From NCBI GenBank assembly GCA_903847205.1, contig CAINDA010000061.1:124001-188000 (forward strand): a stretch of DNA of 64,000 nucleotides, given 5' to 3'. Positions within the stretch are counted from its first letter, which is position 1, and every line of letters begins with the position of its first letter. Below are positions 33,864-43,370 of the stretch, piece by piece. Source of the stretch: an uncultured Bacteroidota bacterium (lineage in GTDB: Bacteria > Bacteroidota > Bacteroidia > 2-12-FULL-35-15). The translations under genes and the position numbers were made by a program. Under the pieces are notes generated by a model. It searched no databases. It saw nothing but the letters and a program-made list of their open reading frames with translations, and was not told where the DNA came from.

Positions 33864-35027
33864 ATGCAGTCAAAAAAAAACATAACAGTACTATCACTTG
33901 AGCAGGCACTCGCTTTACCCTTCGCAACACAGCGCATGGTGCAGCAAGGCTGGCGGGTGATCCGTGTTGAATCACCTGCTGAAGCAGGAGGAGGAAATGC
34001 AGGCGATCCCAATCGCTATATTGGTGAGGATTTGGGATACCATGATCTGCATTCTTATTACATCGCTCCAAACATCGGGAAAGAGGCAATAACAATCAAT
34101 CTTAAGAAAAAGGAAGGTCAGGAACTTCTTCTAAAAATTATTAAAGAACAGCAGGTAGATGTATTCATGTGCAACACATTGCCAAAAGGATATAAACAGC
34201 TTGGCATTGATTTCGAAACACTGCAAAAGGCAAATCCTGAACTTATCTGGTGCGGTATATCGGCTATGGGGCCCGAATATCCCGACCGCGCAGGTTATGA
34301 TCCTGCTTTACAGGCATTGATGGGTTATACTTATTTAACGGGTGAGTCGGACGGGAAGCCCGTTCCATGCGGTATTCCGATCATTGATTTAAAAGCAGGT
34401 GATGAAGCCTTCACCCAGGTGCTTTTAGCGATGCTTGAAAAAAACAATACCCGCAGAGGAAAAGAAATTCATATTTCAATGGCACAATGTGCTGCAAGCT
34501 GGCTGATAACAGCACTGCCTCAATTAGAATTTGTAAAAAATGATAATGAATTATTTACACGAAGCGGCAACGAACACCGCAGTTTTATTCCCTGCAATGT
34601 ATATCCTGTGAAAGACGGCTTCGTTTATCTCGCGATAGGAAATGATTCGCAGTGGGCGAAATTCAATGCCCTTAAAGGATTTGAAACTCTTCACAGACCA
34701 GAACGCAAAACAAATCAGGGAAGAATGAGTGACAAAGAAAACATTTATAAAGAAATTGGCGAACACGCAAAGCAATTTACTGCAAAAGAATTTGTTGACT
34801 TGTGTTTGAGCATCAATCTTTCTGCTTCGCCTGTAAACACAATCAAAGAAGTGGCATCCTTAGAATTTATTTCAAAAAAAATGCTAAAAACAAAATTGCC
34901 TGATGGAAAAACAGTTTCTCTTTTCCCTCCTGCAGTTGAAACAGAATTCCTGAAAAAAAACGGGTATTTCTTAACATTAGCGCCTCGTCTCGGTGAGCAG
35001 AACGAACAAATAACATCAGAATTATAA
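33864..35027 (+). CDS. Class III (CaiB/BaiF family) CoA-transferase
   Basis: A 387-residue class III CoA-transferase. The catalytic aspartate is Asp175 in IPIIDLKAGDEAF; RVIRVESP near residue 31 and GYDPALQALMG near residue 144 are family hallmarks. The length is normal. In Aromatoleum a class III enzyme (IaaL, phenylsuccinyl-CoA transferase) supplies the CoA ester isomer needed by the mutase. The same job is inferred here from the adjacent mutase. It is slightly unusual at the N-terminus, which begins VLSLEQALALPFATQ where relatives have a DLS/GPxA-type motif. Confidence 0.9.
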   Translation: MQSKKNITVLSLEQALALPFATQRMVQQGWRVIRVESPAEAGGGNAGDPNRYIGEDLGYHDLHSYYIAPNIGKEAITINLKKKEGQELLLKIIKEQQVDVFMCNTLPKGYKQLGIDFETLQKANPELIWCGISAMGPEYPDRAGYDPALQALMGYTYLTGESDGKPVPCGIPIIDLKAGDEAFTQVLLAMLEKNNTRRGKEIHISMAQCAASWLITALPQLEFVKNDNELFTRSGNEHRSFIPCNVYPVKDGFVYLAIGNDSQWAKFNALKGFETLHRPERKTNQGRMSDKENIYKEIGEHAKQFTAKEFVDLCLSINLSASPVNTIKEVASLEFISKKMLKTKLPDGKTVSLFPPAVETEFLKKNGYFLTLAPRLGEQNEQITSEL

Positions 35028-35063
35028 AAAGGAAATTATAAAAAAAACAATAAAACAAATCGT

Positions 35064-38000
35064 ATGAATTCAACAAAAAGCGGAACACGGCATCTTGGAA
35101 TTTGCATTGGAGCATCATCAATTTCAATTGCTGAAGTGCTGAAAAGTGAAAATAAAATTGAGGTAATATCATATAAATCGGAGGCTCATTATGGAAATCC
35201 AAAACAATTAGTCGAGGATATTTTCAAAGGTGAAATACCAGAAAATGTTGTTGTGACAGGCCGTAAATTCCGCAAACTTCTTAATATTACTTCCATCCCT
35301 GAACCCGAAGCCGTTGAATTGGCGGTTGAACATCTAAAAATCGATACAGATGTTATCATCAGTGCAGGCGGCGAAAACTTTATCGTTTATCTGCTTGATA
35401 AAAAAAGAAAGATATCAAAGTGCATGACAGGTAATAAATGTGCTTCAGGTACAGGTGAGTTCTTTTTGCAGCAGATAAAAAGAATGAATTTGCCTGTTGA
35501 AGAAGCCATTTCAATTGGAACAAATGGCGAAGCATATAATATCTCAGGACGCTGTTCTGTTTTTTGCAAATCAGACTGTACGCATGCACTTAACAAAGGT
35601 GTGGCTAAACAGGACGTTGTTGCCGGTTTAGGCAATATGATGGCGAATAAAATCATTGAATTAACATCTCATATCTCATGCGATAACGCCGTAATCATAG
35701 GAGGTGTAGCTCGCAACGAAGTTATTTTAAAAACGCTGCGTAAACATTTTAGTAAACTTATTGTGCCTGCAGAAGCCAGCTATTTTGAAGCATTGGGTGC
35801 CGCCATTTACTCTGCCAAGAATAGTTTCCCAGCGATTGATCTTGCTGCGTTATTCAGAAAAGAATTTATTTCTTTTACTTTCCACAAACCTATGAAAGAC
35901 TTTGTTCACATGGTTGAATTTAAAGAATTTCATAAAGGAACCTTGGCGGAAAATGACCTTTGCATTCTCGGTCTTGATGTGGGCTCTACCACTACAAAAG
36001 CTATACTAATGCGAAAATCCGATAAAGCAATTCTTGCATCGGAATATACCCGCACAAACGGCGACCCTATTCAGGCATCTAAAGAATGTTATGAGAGTAT
36101 TAAGAAACAGATTAATGTACCTGTAAAAATTGTCGGCCTTGGTGTAACCGGCTCCGGCAGACACATTTCAGGTTTGCATGCAAATACAAAAGGCATTGTT
36201 AATGAAATTATTGCTCATGCAAATGCAACAATTTATTTTGATAAAGACGTAGATACCATTTTTGAAATCGGTGGGCAGGATGCAAAATACACGTTCATTA
36301 CGGCCGGTGTTCCATCGGACTATGCCATGAATGAAGCCTGCTCAGCGGGAACAGGATCTTTTTTGGAAGAAGCAGCCAAAGAATCTCTTGGAATCGATTA
36401 TAAACTGATTGGCGACATCGCATTGCTGGCAACTAATCCGCCGGATTTTAATGACCAGTGTTCGGCATTTATCAGCAGCGATATTAAGAACGCGCTGCAT
36501 GAAGGAATGGGCAAAGAAGATATCATTGCCGGACTTGTTTATTCTATCTGTCTCAATTTTACCAATCGGGTAAAAGGAAACAGACCGATGGGGAATAAAA
36601 TATTTATGCAGGGCGGTGTCTGCTACAACAAAGCTGTACCGGTTGCAATGGCTGCATTAACAGGCAAGCACATCATTGTACCGCCAGAGCCGGGATTGAT
36701 GGGCGCCTTCGGAGTTGCACTGGAAATAAAAGAAAGGCTTGAATTAAATCTATTAGAAGAGCAGTTATATAATCTTGATGAATTAATAAATCGCAAAGTT
36801 GATTATGGGAAAGCATTTGTCTGTGTGGGTATGCCGGAAGGCTGCGACCGTAAATGCAGTATATCATTAATTGTTCTGGATGGAAAGAAAATTCCATTCG
36901 GCGGCGCCTGCAATAAATATTACGAATACAAAAAAACAAAGGCAAAAGAGAAATCAACAAACTTAGTTCTTGTACGGCAGCAGCTGGTATTTGAAAAATA
37001 CTCGCCGGCACATAAAGTTCCTGAAAATGCACCAACCATAGGCATTCCAAAATCATTTTTGGTTAACACGTTTTATCCCCTCTATTATAATTTCTTTTCG
37101 AAATTAGGTTACAGAGTTATTCTTGGCGAGGAACCGGTCAAAAAAGGAATAGACAAACAGCAGGCATCCTTTTGCTATCCTGTTGAACTTGCACATGGTT
37201 TTTTCCAAAACCTAATAGATCAAAAACCGGATTATATTTTCCTGCCGCATATAAAAGAAGTTTATGATGCACGTTCTGAATCCTACAACAAAACATGTAT
37301 TCTTCTGCAATCGGAAGCATACTATTTGAAGTCTACATTTAAAGAATCAGTTGGCAGCATTAAAATACTTTCACCAGTACTTGATTTTTCAAAGGGTTAT
37401 GCAAGTGCTGAAAACAGCTTTATTGAAATTGCTGCGGGCTTGGGAAAAGATAAATTGTCGGCTTCTTTTTCTTTCAAGTTTGCATTGGTGCAATTCACTC
37501 AAATGCTGGAGGAGTTCCGTACCCTAGGAAAAGAGGCGCTGAGCGTATTGGAAAAAAATCCCAATCAAATTGCGATGGTCTTATTCGGCAGGGCCTATAA
37601 TGCATTTGCAAAAGAAGCGAATGTAGGAATTCCTCAAAAATTTTCTTCTCGTGATATAACTATCATACCTCACGATTTTCTTCCGAGCGAACAATTCCCA
37701 AGTTATGAAAACATGTATTGGGGATCAGGAAATCAAATTCTCCGTTCAGCAAGATTTATAAAAGAACATCCTCAGCTTTTCGGAACATTCATTACCAATT
37801 TCAGCTGCGGACCAGATTCTTTTATTATCCCATATTTCAGAAACATCATGGGAAATAAACCTTCGCTCACTTTAGAGTTGGACAGCCACTCCGCCGATGC
37901 TGGGCTCAATACACGCATTGAGGCTGCAATAGATATTATAAACAGATTTCGCGAACTTTCAAAGAAAAATATGATGACTGAAGCCGTTGATGACTTTAGA

Positions 38001-39461
38001 CAGTTGGAAGTTCATGGGGATGTAATCATTGATTCTGATGGGAAAAGAGTTTCTATAAGGGACAAAAATGTAAAATTGTTAGTCCCAAATATGGGTCGGC
38101 TGGCTACCGAAGCCTTTGCTGCTGCTGCCCGGTATGACGGGGTAAACGCTCAGGCACTGCCGGTTTCTACATTCGAAACATTAAAAACAGGACGGGGATT
38201 GACAACTTCAAAAGAATGCATCCCGCTAACACTTTGCGCAGGAGCAATGATGAATTACGACAGCATAAGCCACAGCAAAGATGAAGTTAATCTGTTATTT
38301 ATGTCGACATCCTGCGGGCCTTGCAGACAGGGGCAGTACACAGCTTACATAAAGGACATCATCAAAAGAAAGAAGCTCCGCAATTATGGATTATTCACTT
38401 TAACGGATGTGGATTCATACAGCGGTTTAGGCAAAAAATTTGTTATCCGCGGCTGGATGGCCTTAACGATTGCCGATGTGATGCAGAATATTTATTTTGC
38501 CATACAGGCACTTGCTGTAAACAAAGAAACTGCAACTAAACTGTTTGATGATGAGTGGAAAAAAATTATCGAGAAGATAGAAAATGAATCTACACAGTCG
38601 GTTTATAAACAGCTTGAAATTTTTGCAAAAAAATTAAATACAATTGAGAAATCAGCACCGTTCGAAACCGCTGTTAAAGTGGCTCTGGTAGGTGAAATAT
38701 ATGTAAGAAATGATGATTTTTCACGCAGAGAATTGGTGGAAAAATTATTAGAACATAATATCGTTATTAAAACCGCACCGATAGGCGAATATCTATACTA
38801 CGCCAACTACCAGATGAGGAATTTATACAAAAAAAATATCGGCTCTTTTAATGACAAAATGAGATTCAGGGCAAGAGAAATTTTCCAAAGAAACATAGAA
38901 ACTAAAATTAAGAAAACGCTTGCTCAATCCGGTTTTTATGAATGCGAACTGCTTGATGTGGAGAATATAATTGAGCATGCAAAAAATTTAATTTCTCCGG
39001 AACTTGAAGGAGAAACAATTCTCACTGTAGGCAGCGCATTGACCGACATTATTCATCATGCATCAGGAGTAATTTCACTCGGCCCTTTTGGATGTATGCC
39101 CTCCAGAGTAGCAGAATCAGTATTGAATGTGAACATGAATATTCGTGAAAAAGCTAAAGCGGCAAACAAGCCGTTATTACTGAACAATCTGGAAATGGAT
39201 AATCTTCCATTCCTCTCTGTTGAAACAGACGGCAATTTATTTCCACAGATTATTCAATCAAAAATTGAAGTATTTATATTGCAGACATTGAAATTTCATA
39301 AAATAATTGAGAAAAGTTCTCAGGAGAAGCAAGTCAATTACATGTATGCTTTTATCCAGAAATTTAAAAATTCTTTTAACGGAAAAAAAACGCAGGAAGC
39401 AGGAGGAAGCACTATACCTTATGTTCCAGCAGCCATTGAAGCTGAAGTCTTGAGGAAATAA
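35064..39461 (+). CDS. Double BcrAD/BadFG ATPase + DUF2229 + HgdB-like giant
   Basis: A 1465-residue protein combining two ASKHA activase domains with a dehydratase/reductase-like module. Domain 1 (about 10-270) has a weakened phosphate loop (ICIGASSIS); domain 2 (about 300-575) has the canonical GLDVGSTTTK and ACSAGTGSF. A Cys cluster follows (CVGMPEGCDRKC near 587, GGACNKYY near 611), then DUF2229 (about 655-900) and an HgdB-like part (1006-1250) with ECIPLTLC near 1051 and STSCGPC near 1081. This architecture occurs in anaerobes as acyl-CoA dehydratase activase-related proteins with little biochemistry. Relatives use ATP to push electrons into 2-hydroxyacyl-CoA dehydratases, benzoyl-CoA reductases or double-cubane proteins. 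Candidate low-potential reductase for 2-aminobenzoyl-CoA. Confidence 0.85.
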   Translation: MNSTKSGTRHLGICIGASSISIAEVLKSENKIEVISYKSEAHYGNPKQLVEDIFKGEIPENVVVTGRKFRKLLNITSIPEPEAVELAVEHLKIDTDVIISAGGENFIVYLLDKKRKISKCMTGNKCASGTGEFFLQQIKRMNLPVEEAISIGTNGEAYNISGRCSVFCKSDCTHALNKGVAKQDVVAGLGNMMANKIIELTSHISCDNAVIIGGVARNEVILKTLRKHFSKLIVPAEASYFEALGAAIYSAKNSFPAIDLAALFRKEFISFTFHKPMKDFVHMVEFKEFHKGTLAENDLCILGLDVGSTTTKAILMRKSDKAILASEYTRTNGDPIQASKECYESIKKQINVPVKIVGLGVTGSGRHISGLHANTKGIVNEIIAHANATIYFDKDVDTIFEIGGQDAKYTFITAGVPSDYAMNEACSAGTGSFLEEAAKESLGIDYKLIGDIALLATNPPDFNDQCSAFISSDIKNALHEGMGKEDIIAGLVYSICLNFTNRVKGNRPMGNKIFMQGGVCYNKAVPVAMAALTGKHIIVPPEPGLMGAFGVALEIKERLELNLLEEQLYNLDELINRKVDYGKAFVCVGMPEGCDRKCSISLIVLDGKKIPFGGACNKYYEYKKTKAKEKSTNLVLVRQQLVFEKYSPAHKVPENAPTIGIPKSFLVNTFYPLYYNFFSKLGYRVILGEEPVKKGIDKQQASFCYPVELAHGFFQNLIDQKPDYIFLPHIKEVYDARSESYNKTCILLQSEAYYLKSTFKESVGSIKILSPVLDFSKGYASAENSFIEIAAGLGKDKLSASFSFKFALVQFTQMLEEFRTLGKEALSVLEKNPNQIAMVLFGRAYNAFAKEANVGIPQKFSSRDITIIPHDFLPSEQFPSYENMYWGSGNQILRSARFIKEHPQLFGTFITNFSCGPDSFIIPYFRNIMGNKPSLTLELDSHSADAGLNTRIEAAIDIINRFRELSKKNMMTEAVDDFRQLEVHGDVIIDSDGKRVSIRDKNVKLLVPNMGRLATEAFAAAARYDGVNAQALPVSTFETLKTGRGLTTSKECIPLTLCAGAMMNYDSISHSKDEVNLLFMSTSCGPCRQGQYTAYIKDIIKRKKLRNYGLFTLTDVDSYSGLGKKFVIRGWMALTIADVMQNIYFAIQALAVNKETATKLFDDEWKKIIEKIENESTQSVYKQLEIFAKKLNTIEKSAPFETAVKVALVGEIYVRNDDFSRRELVEKLLEHNIVIKTAPIGEYLYYANYQMRNLYKKNIGSFNDKMRFRAREIFQRNIETKIKKTLAQSGFYECELLDVENIIEHAKNLISPELEGETILTVGSALTDIIHHASGVISLGPFGCMPSRVAESVLNVNMNIREKAKAANKPLLLNNLEMDNLPFLSVETDGNLFPQIIQSKIEVFILQTLKFHKIIEKSSQEKQVNYMYAFIQKFKNSFNGKKTQEAGGSTIPYVPAAIEAEVLRK

Positions 39462-39503
39462 AATAGTACTGGACAATTGCTGTCTTTTATTTTTAAAATA
39501 ATA

Positions 39504-39536
39504 AGACCTGTGAGGTTTTCAAAACCTGACAGGTCT
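39504..39536. repeat. Dispersed 33-bp palindromic repeat, copy 2
   Basis: AGACCTGTGAGG, TTTTCAAAA, CCTGACAGGTCT: almost the same as 3136-3168, here a more perfect palindrome, in the 122-base gap between the BcrAD giant and the IorA fusion. It could form a hairpin within the operon mRNA. Confidence 0.78.
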
Positions 39537-39583
39537 AAATAAAAAAAAACTGTACACTTCAATAAAATGAAAACCAAAACACA

Positions 39584-42500
39584 ATGTTAAAGCAAACCAT
39601 CGAAATATTAACTTCTAACCAAGACTCAAAAAAACTTTGCGTAATGGGAAACGTTGCAATTGCCCGCGGAGCAATTGAAGCAGGTGTATGCGGTGTGTTT
39701 GCTTATCCGGGAACTCCCTCAACAGAAATTTCTGAAGTGTTTAAATATGTTGATGAATTTCAGAATAAAAAAGAAAACGAGAAAAGTTTTCCGCAGCAAA
39801 CAAAGCACAGCATCTATTTCGAATACAGCATCAACGAAAAAATTGCACTCGAAAAAGCAATTGCCTATTCCATCGGAAACAAAAGCGCATTGTGCGTAAT
39901 GAAAAATGTTGGAATGAATGTAGCCTGTGATTCTTTGATGTCGATCACTTATCAAACAATTGCAGCGCCATTGGTAATAGTAGTGTGTGATGACCCCGGC
40001 TGCCATTCCAGTTCAAATGAGCAGGACTCTCGCTATTGGGGCCCCATGGCATCAGTCCCTGTTTTTAATCCAGCCACACCTGCCGATGCCATTGAAATGG
40101 TCAAACAAGCATTTGAACTTTCCGGAAAAATTAAACTTCCTGTTATTGTCCGCACTACCACGAGAGTTTCACACACACGCGGGATAGTTACTTACGGTGA
40201 AATTCAAAAAAAAAACCAGGAAGCAAAATTTGACCGCCTGCCCGAACATATCAACATTCCAGCGCGCACGGCATCAGCTCATATCCGCCTGCTGGATAAA
40301 TTAAAATCAGAAAATGTTCTTTCTTTATTAAAACAGAACAGCAGAATAATTCTTAAAGGCGATAACGCAAAGCTTGGAATCATTACTAGCGGCGTGTCTG
40401 CTGCGTATGCAATAGAAATTCTGTACCAAAATAATTTTGCCGGAAAAGTAAATTTGCTTGATCTCGGCTTGATTCATCCATTCCCTGAAAAAGAAGTCTT
40501 GGACTTCCTGAAAAAAGATTTTAAAAAAATATTGATTCTTGAAGAGCTGGATGCCTGCATAGAAACTGCTGTTCGGACTATTGCCCAAAAAAATAATCTT
40601 CAAGTAACTATATTAGGAAAAGGGTTTTCAGAGTTGACCGCAACCGGTGAATTTTCAATAGACTTGTTATCAAAAGTTATTGAAGAATTTTCAGATACAT
40701 CTTTCGAAAAAAATAAAAATATTCCGCTTGAAAATTCAGAAAAATTTCTTGATAAATTACCGCCGCGCCCACCGACTCTTTGTGCAGGCTGTCCTCACAG
40801 AGCTACATACTATCTTTTGAAACTTGCAATACCGCGCGAACAAAATGAATTGATCATGTGCGGCGATATCGGCTGCCTGGGATTAGGAGCATTACCCCCA
40901 TTAAAAATGATTGACACCATCAACCATATGGGAATGAGCATTTCTATGGCTCAGGGTTTATATGAATCATTTCAGGCTTCTGAAAAAAGTAAAAAAGTTG
41001 TTGCTATGCTTGGAGATGGTACATTTTTTCACAGCGGGCTTTCGTCGCTTGTCAATGCCGTTTATACACGTGCTAATATTCTTGTAATTATTTTTGATAA
41101 CCGAACAACCGGTATGACAGGGCACCAGCCTCATCCCGGAGCATCACGTAATCCCAAGTATCACGAAATTGAAATAGCGCCTTTATTAAAAGGCATAGGT
41201 ATTGAAGTAGCAGAAACCATTAACCCTTTCAACGTTCGCGAGAGTTTTGAAAAAGTAAATAAAGCCATGGCACATCAGGGCGTATCTGTTCTTATTTCAA
41301 AAGCGCCCTGCATTTTTCTTCCAGATTTTAAAGACAGTGTTTTCAAGAAAATGAAAATTGTTGTTGATCCAGAGCGCTGTAACTCTTGTGCTAACCATGA
41401 TGATGTTTCGCTTTCCTGCTCACGCTGTTACGCTCCCAAAAATAATTTATCAAGAGCAAAAGCAAAACTTACGGCGGAAATTTCTATTCCCGGCAAAGCA
41501 CAGCTCTGTCCTGCCAACATCTGCAATCACGGCTTTTTTAACTCTATTCTTGAAGGCGATTATAAATCGGCAGTAGAAATAGTAAGAGATAAAATGTTGT
41601 TCGCCCGTACTTGCGGCGACATCTGCCATCGCCCCTGCGAATTGTTTTCAAAAGAAAATAATATTGTCCCTATAAAAAAACTAAAACATTTTGTTTCCGC
41701 CATTGAAGAAAATTTTAACGATTTTTCTGCACCAATTAAAAGAGCAAAAGATTCGGTTAAAAAAAATAAAACTATAGCAATTATCGGCGCAGGTCCAGCC
41801 GGCTTAAGCGCTGCTTATGATTTAATTCAGTCTGGATATGACGTAAGTATTTTTGAAAAAGAAAATAAACCAGGCGGAATGGTCACTTATGCTATACCCT
41901 ATTTCAGAATGGATAAAGCAGGATTTGATTATGAAACCGTGCAGCTGGAGAAAATGGGAGTAAAATTTAATTTCAATAAATCACTTGGAAAAGATTTTAC
42001 GCTCGAAAAATTATCGAACGAATACGATTCTGTTATCCTTGCAATTGGCATGAACAAGTCTAAAACACTTGATCTTATCGAAAACAATATTCCATTCGAA
42101 AAAAAAATTGACGCACTTGCGTTCTTAAAATCTTTTAACCAAAATGAAAGTAAAATAAAAGCAGGATCAGTTATTCTTGTTATCGGCGGGGGAAACAGTG
42201 CTATTGATGCAGCAAGGTCTGCGAAAAAACTGAGTTCAAAAAATCGGATTGTTGTTTCATGTATTGAAACTGAAACCACCATGCCTGCTTTTGCAGAAGA
42301 GGTAAAGCATGCTGCTGCGGAAGGGGTTGAATTTATTTTTGATAGTTATGCAGATAGAGTTTTTGCTGAAGCCGAAGGGAAAATAAATGTCACCCTTCAT
42401 TCGTTCAGTAATAAAAATCACATACGTGATTTACGATCCGATTATATCATTACTGCCATTGGGCAGTCAGCTGCGTCATCAGAAATTGAAAGTCTGGTTG

Positions 42501-42952
42501 CAGACGGAAACTCAAGAGTTAAAAGTGAAAATAGTTTTACAGGATACAAAAATATTTTTGCGGCAGGTGATATAAGTTCAGGAAATAACATGAGTGTTAT
42601 CGGCGCAATTGCTTCTGGTAAAAAGGCTGCTTCCGGAGTTCGGAAATTATTGGAAAATTACCCGTTTGAATACGAAGGTGAAAAGGCCCTGGAACGTTTG
42701 AATTCAAACACCTGCGCTATGCATCAATTAGGAAGTACAATTATCGGCGATAATATAAAGTTGGAAATTGAAAAATACAACCTGCACCAAGCCTGTCAGA
42801 AATGCAATCATTGCATTGATAATTTCGGCTGCCCTGCAATGGTAAAAGTAAATGGCAAAGTGCAGATTGATATGAGCCGCTGCAATTTATGCGGATTGTG
42901 TATTGAAGTCTGCCCGAATAATGCGATTATGTGGGAAACGGAAACTGTTTAA
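39584..42952 (+). CDS. iorA: IorA - GltD-like - ferredoxin fusion (2-oxoacid oxidoreductase)
   Basis: A 1122-residue fusion. Residues ~1-585 are indolepyruvate ferredoxin oxidoreductase alpha (AYPGTPSTEI, LCAGCPHRATYY, GDIGCLG and the thiamine-diphosphate motif GDGTFFHSG near 480). Then comes a GltD/NfnB-type module: N-terminal Fe-S helical domain (about 592-715), FAD motif IAIIGAGPAGLSAAYD (731), nucleotide motif VIGGGNSAID (865) and AAGDISSG (990). The end (about 1066-1122) is a two-cluster ferredoxin (CQKCNHC, CNLCGLCIEVCP), normally directly after the TPP domain in IorA. The design would pass electrons from 2-oxoacid oxidation to NAD(P), like phenylglyoxylate:NAD oxidoreductase. Proposed substrate: indolepyruvate giving indoleacetyl-CoA. 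Confidence 0.9.
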   Translation: MLKQTIEILTSNQDSKKLCVMGNVAIARGAIEAGVCGVFAYPGTPSTEISEVFKYVDEFQNKKENEKSFPQQTKHSIYFEYSINEKIALEKAIAYSIGNKSALCVMKNVGMNVACDSLMSITYQTIAAPLVIVVCDDPGCHSSSNEQDSRYWGPMASVPVFNPATPADAIEMVKQAFELSGKIKLPVIVRTTTRVSHTRGIVTYGEIQKKNQEAKFDRLPEHINIPARTASAHIRLLDKLKSENVLSLLKQNSRIILKGDNAKLGIITSGVSAAYAIEILYQNNFAGKVNLLDLGLIHPFPEKEVLDFLKKDFKKILILEELDACIETAVRTIAQKNNLQVTILGKGFSELTATGEFSIDLLSKVIEEFSDTSFEKNKNIPLENSEKFLDKLPPRPPTLCAGCPHRATYYLLKLAIPREQNELIMCGDIGCLGLGALPPLKMIDTINHMGMSISMAQGLYESFQASEKSKKVVAMLGDGTFFHSGLSSLVNAVYTRANILVIIFDNRTTGMTGHQPHPGASRNPKYHEIEIAPLLKGIGIEVAETINPFNVRESFEKVNKAMAHQGVSVLISKAPCIFLPDFKDSVFKKMKIVVDPERCNSCANHDDVSLSCSRCYAPKNNLSRAKAKLTAEISIPGKAQLCPANICNHGFFNSILEGDYKSAVEIVRDKMLFARTCGDICHRPCELFSKENNIVPIKKLKHFVSAIEENFNDFSAPIKRAKDSVKKNKTIAIIGAGPAGLSAAYDLIQSGYDVSIFEKENKPGGMVTYAIPYFRMDKAGFDYETVQLEKMGVKFNFNKSLGKDFTLEKLSNEYDSVILAIGMNKSKTLDLIENNIPFEKKIDALAFLKSFNQNESKIKAGSVILVIGGGNSAIDAARSAKKLSSKNRIVVSCIETETTMPAFAEEVKHAAAEGVEFIFDSYADRVFAEAEGKINVTLHSFSNKNHIRDLRSDYIITAIGQSAASSEIESLVADGNSRVKSENSFTGYKNIFAAGDISSGNNMSVIGAIASGKKAASGVRKLLENYPFEYEGEKALERLNSNTCAMHQLGSTIIGDNIKLEIEKYNLHQACQKCNHCIDNFGCPAMVKVNGKVQIDMSRCNLCGLCIEVCPNNAIMWETETV

Positions 42953-43370
42953 AATTAAAACATTGAAAAGCTGGCCCTATAAAATAAAACCTAATGAAAT
43001 TGTCAGCACAGAAATAGGTGGTGTTTGGATAAATGAAGATGGAATTCTAGTGATGAAATATGACAATAATTTAGATTTTCAATTAGAAAAAGCAAAATCT
43101 GCGATTAAAATCTGTGAAGAAATGCTTAACGGAAATAAAGCACTGGTTATGATATTTACAGGAGAATTTGGAAAGATGCCAGACGAAACGCAAAAATATC
43201 TTGCTAGCAAAGAAGTTGCGAAACATAGAAAAGCAGTGGCTTTGGTTATTAATAACCTGGTGTATAGGTTAGCCGCTTTAAATATTACCAGAATGAGAAG
43301 CGAATATTATCCAACCGAAGTTTTTACAGATGAAGCAAAAGCTTTAAAATGGCTAAAACAACAGCAATGA
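42903..43370 (+). CDS. STAS/SpoIIAA-like small protein between iorA and iorB
   Basis: A protein of up to 155 residues with the start unsure: the longest frame (ATG 42903) overlaps the end of iorA by 50 bases. The recognisable core begins around WPYKIKPNE (about 42972), just past the iorA stop. The core resembles STAS/SEC14-type (SpoIIAA-like, DUF7793-type) domains of Bacteroidota: a strand EIGGVWINEDGILVMKY, a helix of a KAKSAIKICEEML type, a strand KALVMIFTG, and a basic helix before ALVINNLVYRLAALN. Its position between two subunits of one enzyme suggests a regulatory or assembly role, but no such role is known. It overlaps iorB by four bases. Confidence 0.7.
   Translation: MKSARIMRLCGKRKLFKIKTLKSWPYKIKPNEIVSTEIGGVWINEDGILVMKYDNNLDFQLEKAKSAIKICEEMLNGNKALVMIFTGEFGKMPDETQKYLASKEVAKHRKAVALVINNLVYRLAALNITRMRSEYYPTEVFTDEAKALKWLKQQQ

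Noticed and set aside
35064-39461. Called outright as a benzoyl-CoA reductase
   Set aside because: The HgdB-like part and domain order differ from BcrABCD. The substrate is unproven, so it is reported only as a candidate.
42963-43370. Short form of the STAS-like protein from a TTG just after the iorA stop
   Set aside because: Possible, since the recognisable core begins here, but no clear ribosome binding site decides it; the longest ATG form is listed with the uncertainty stated.
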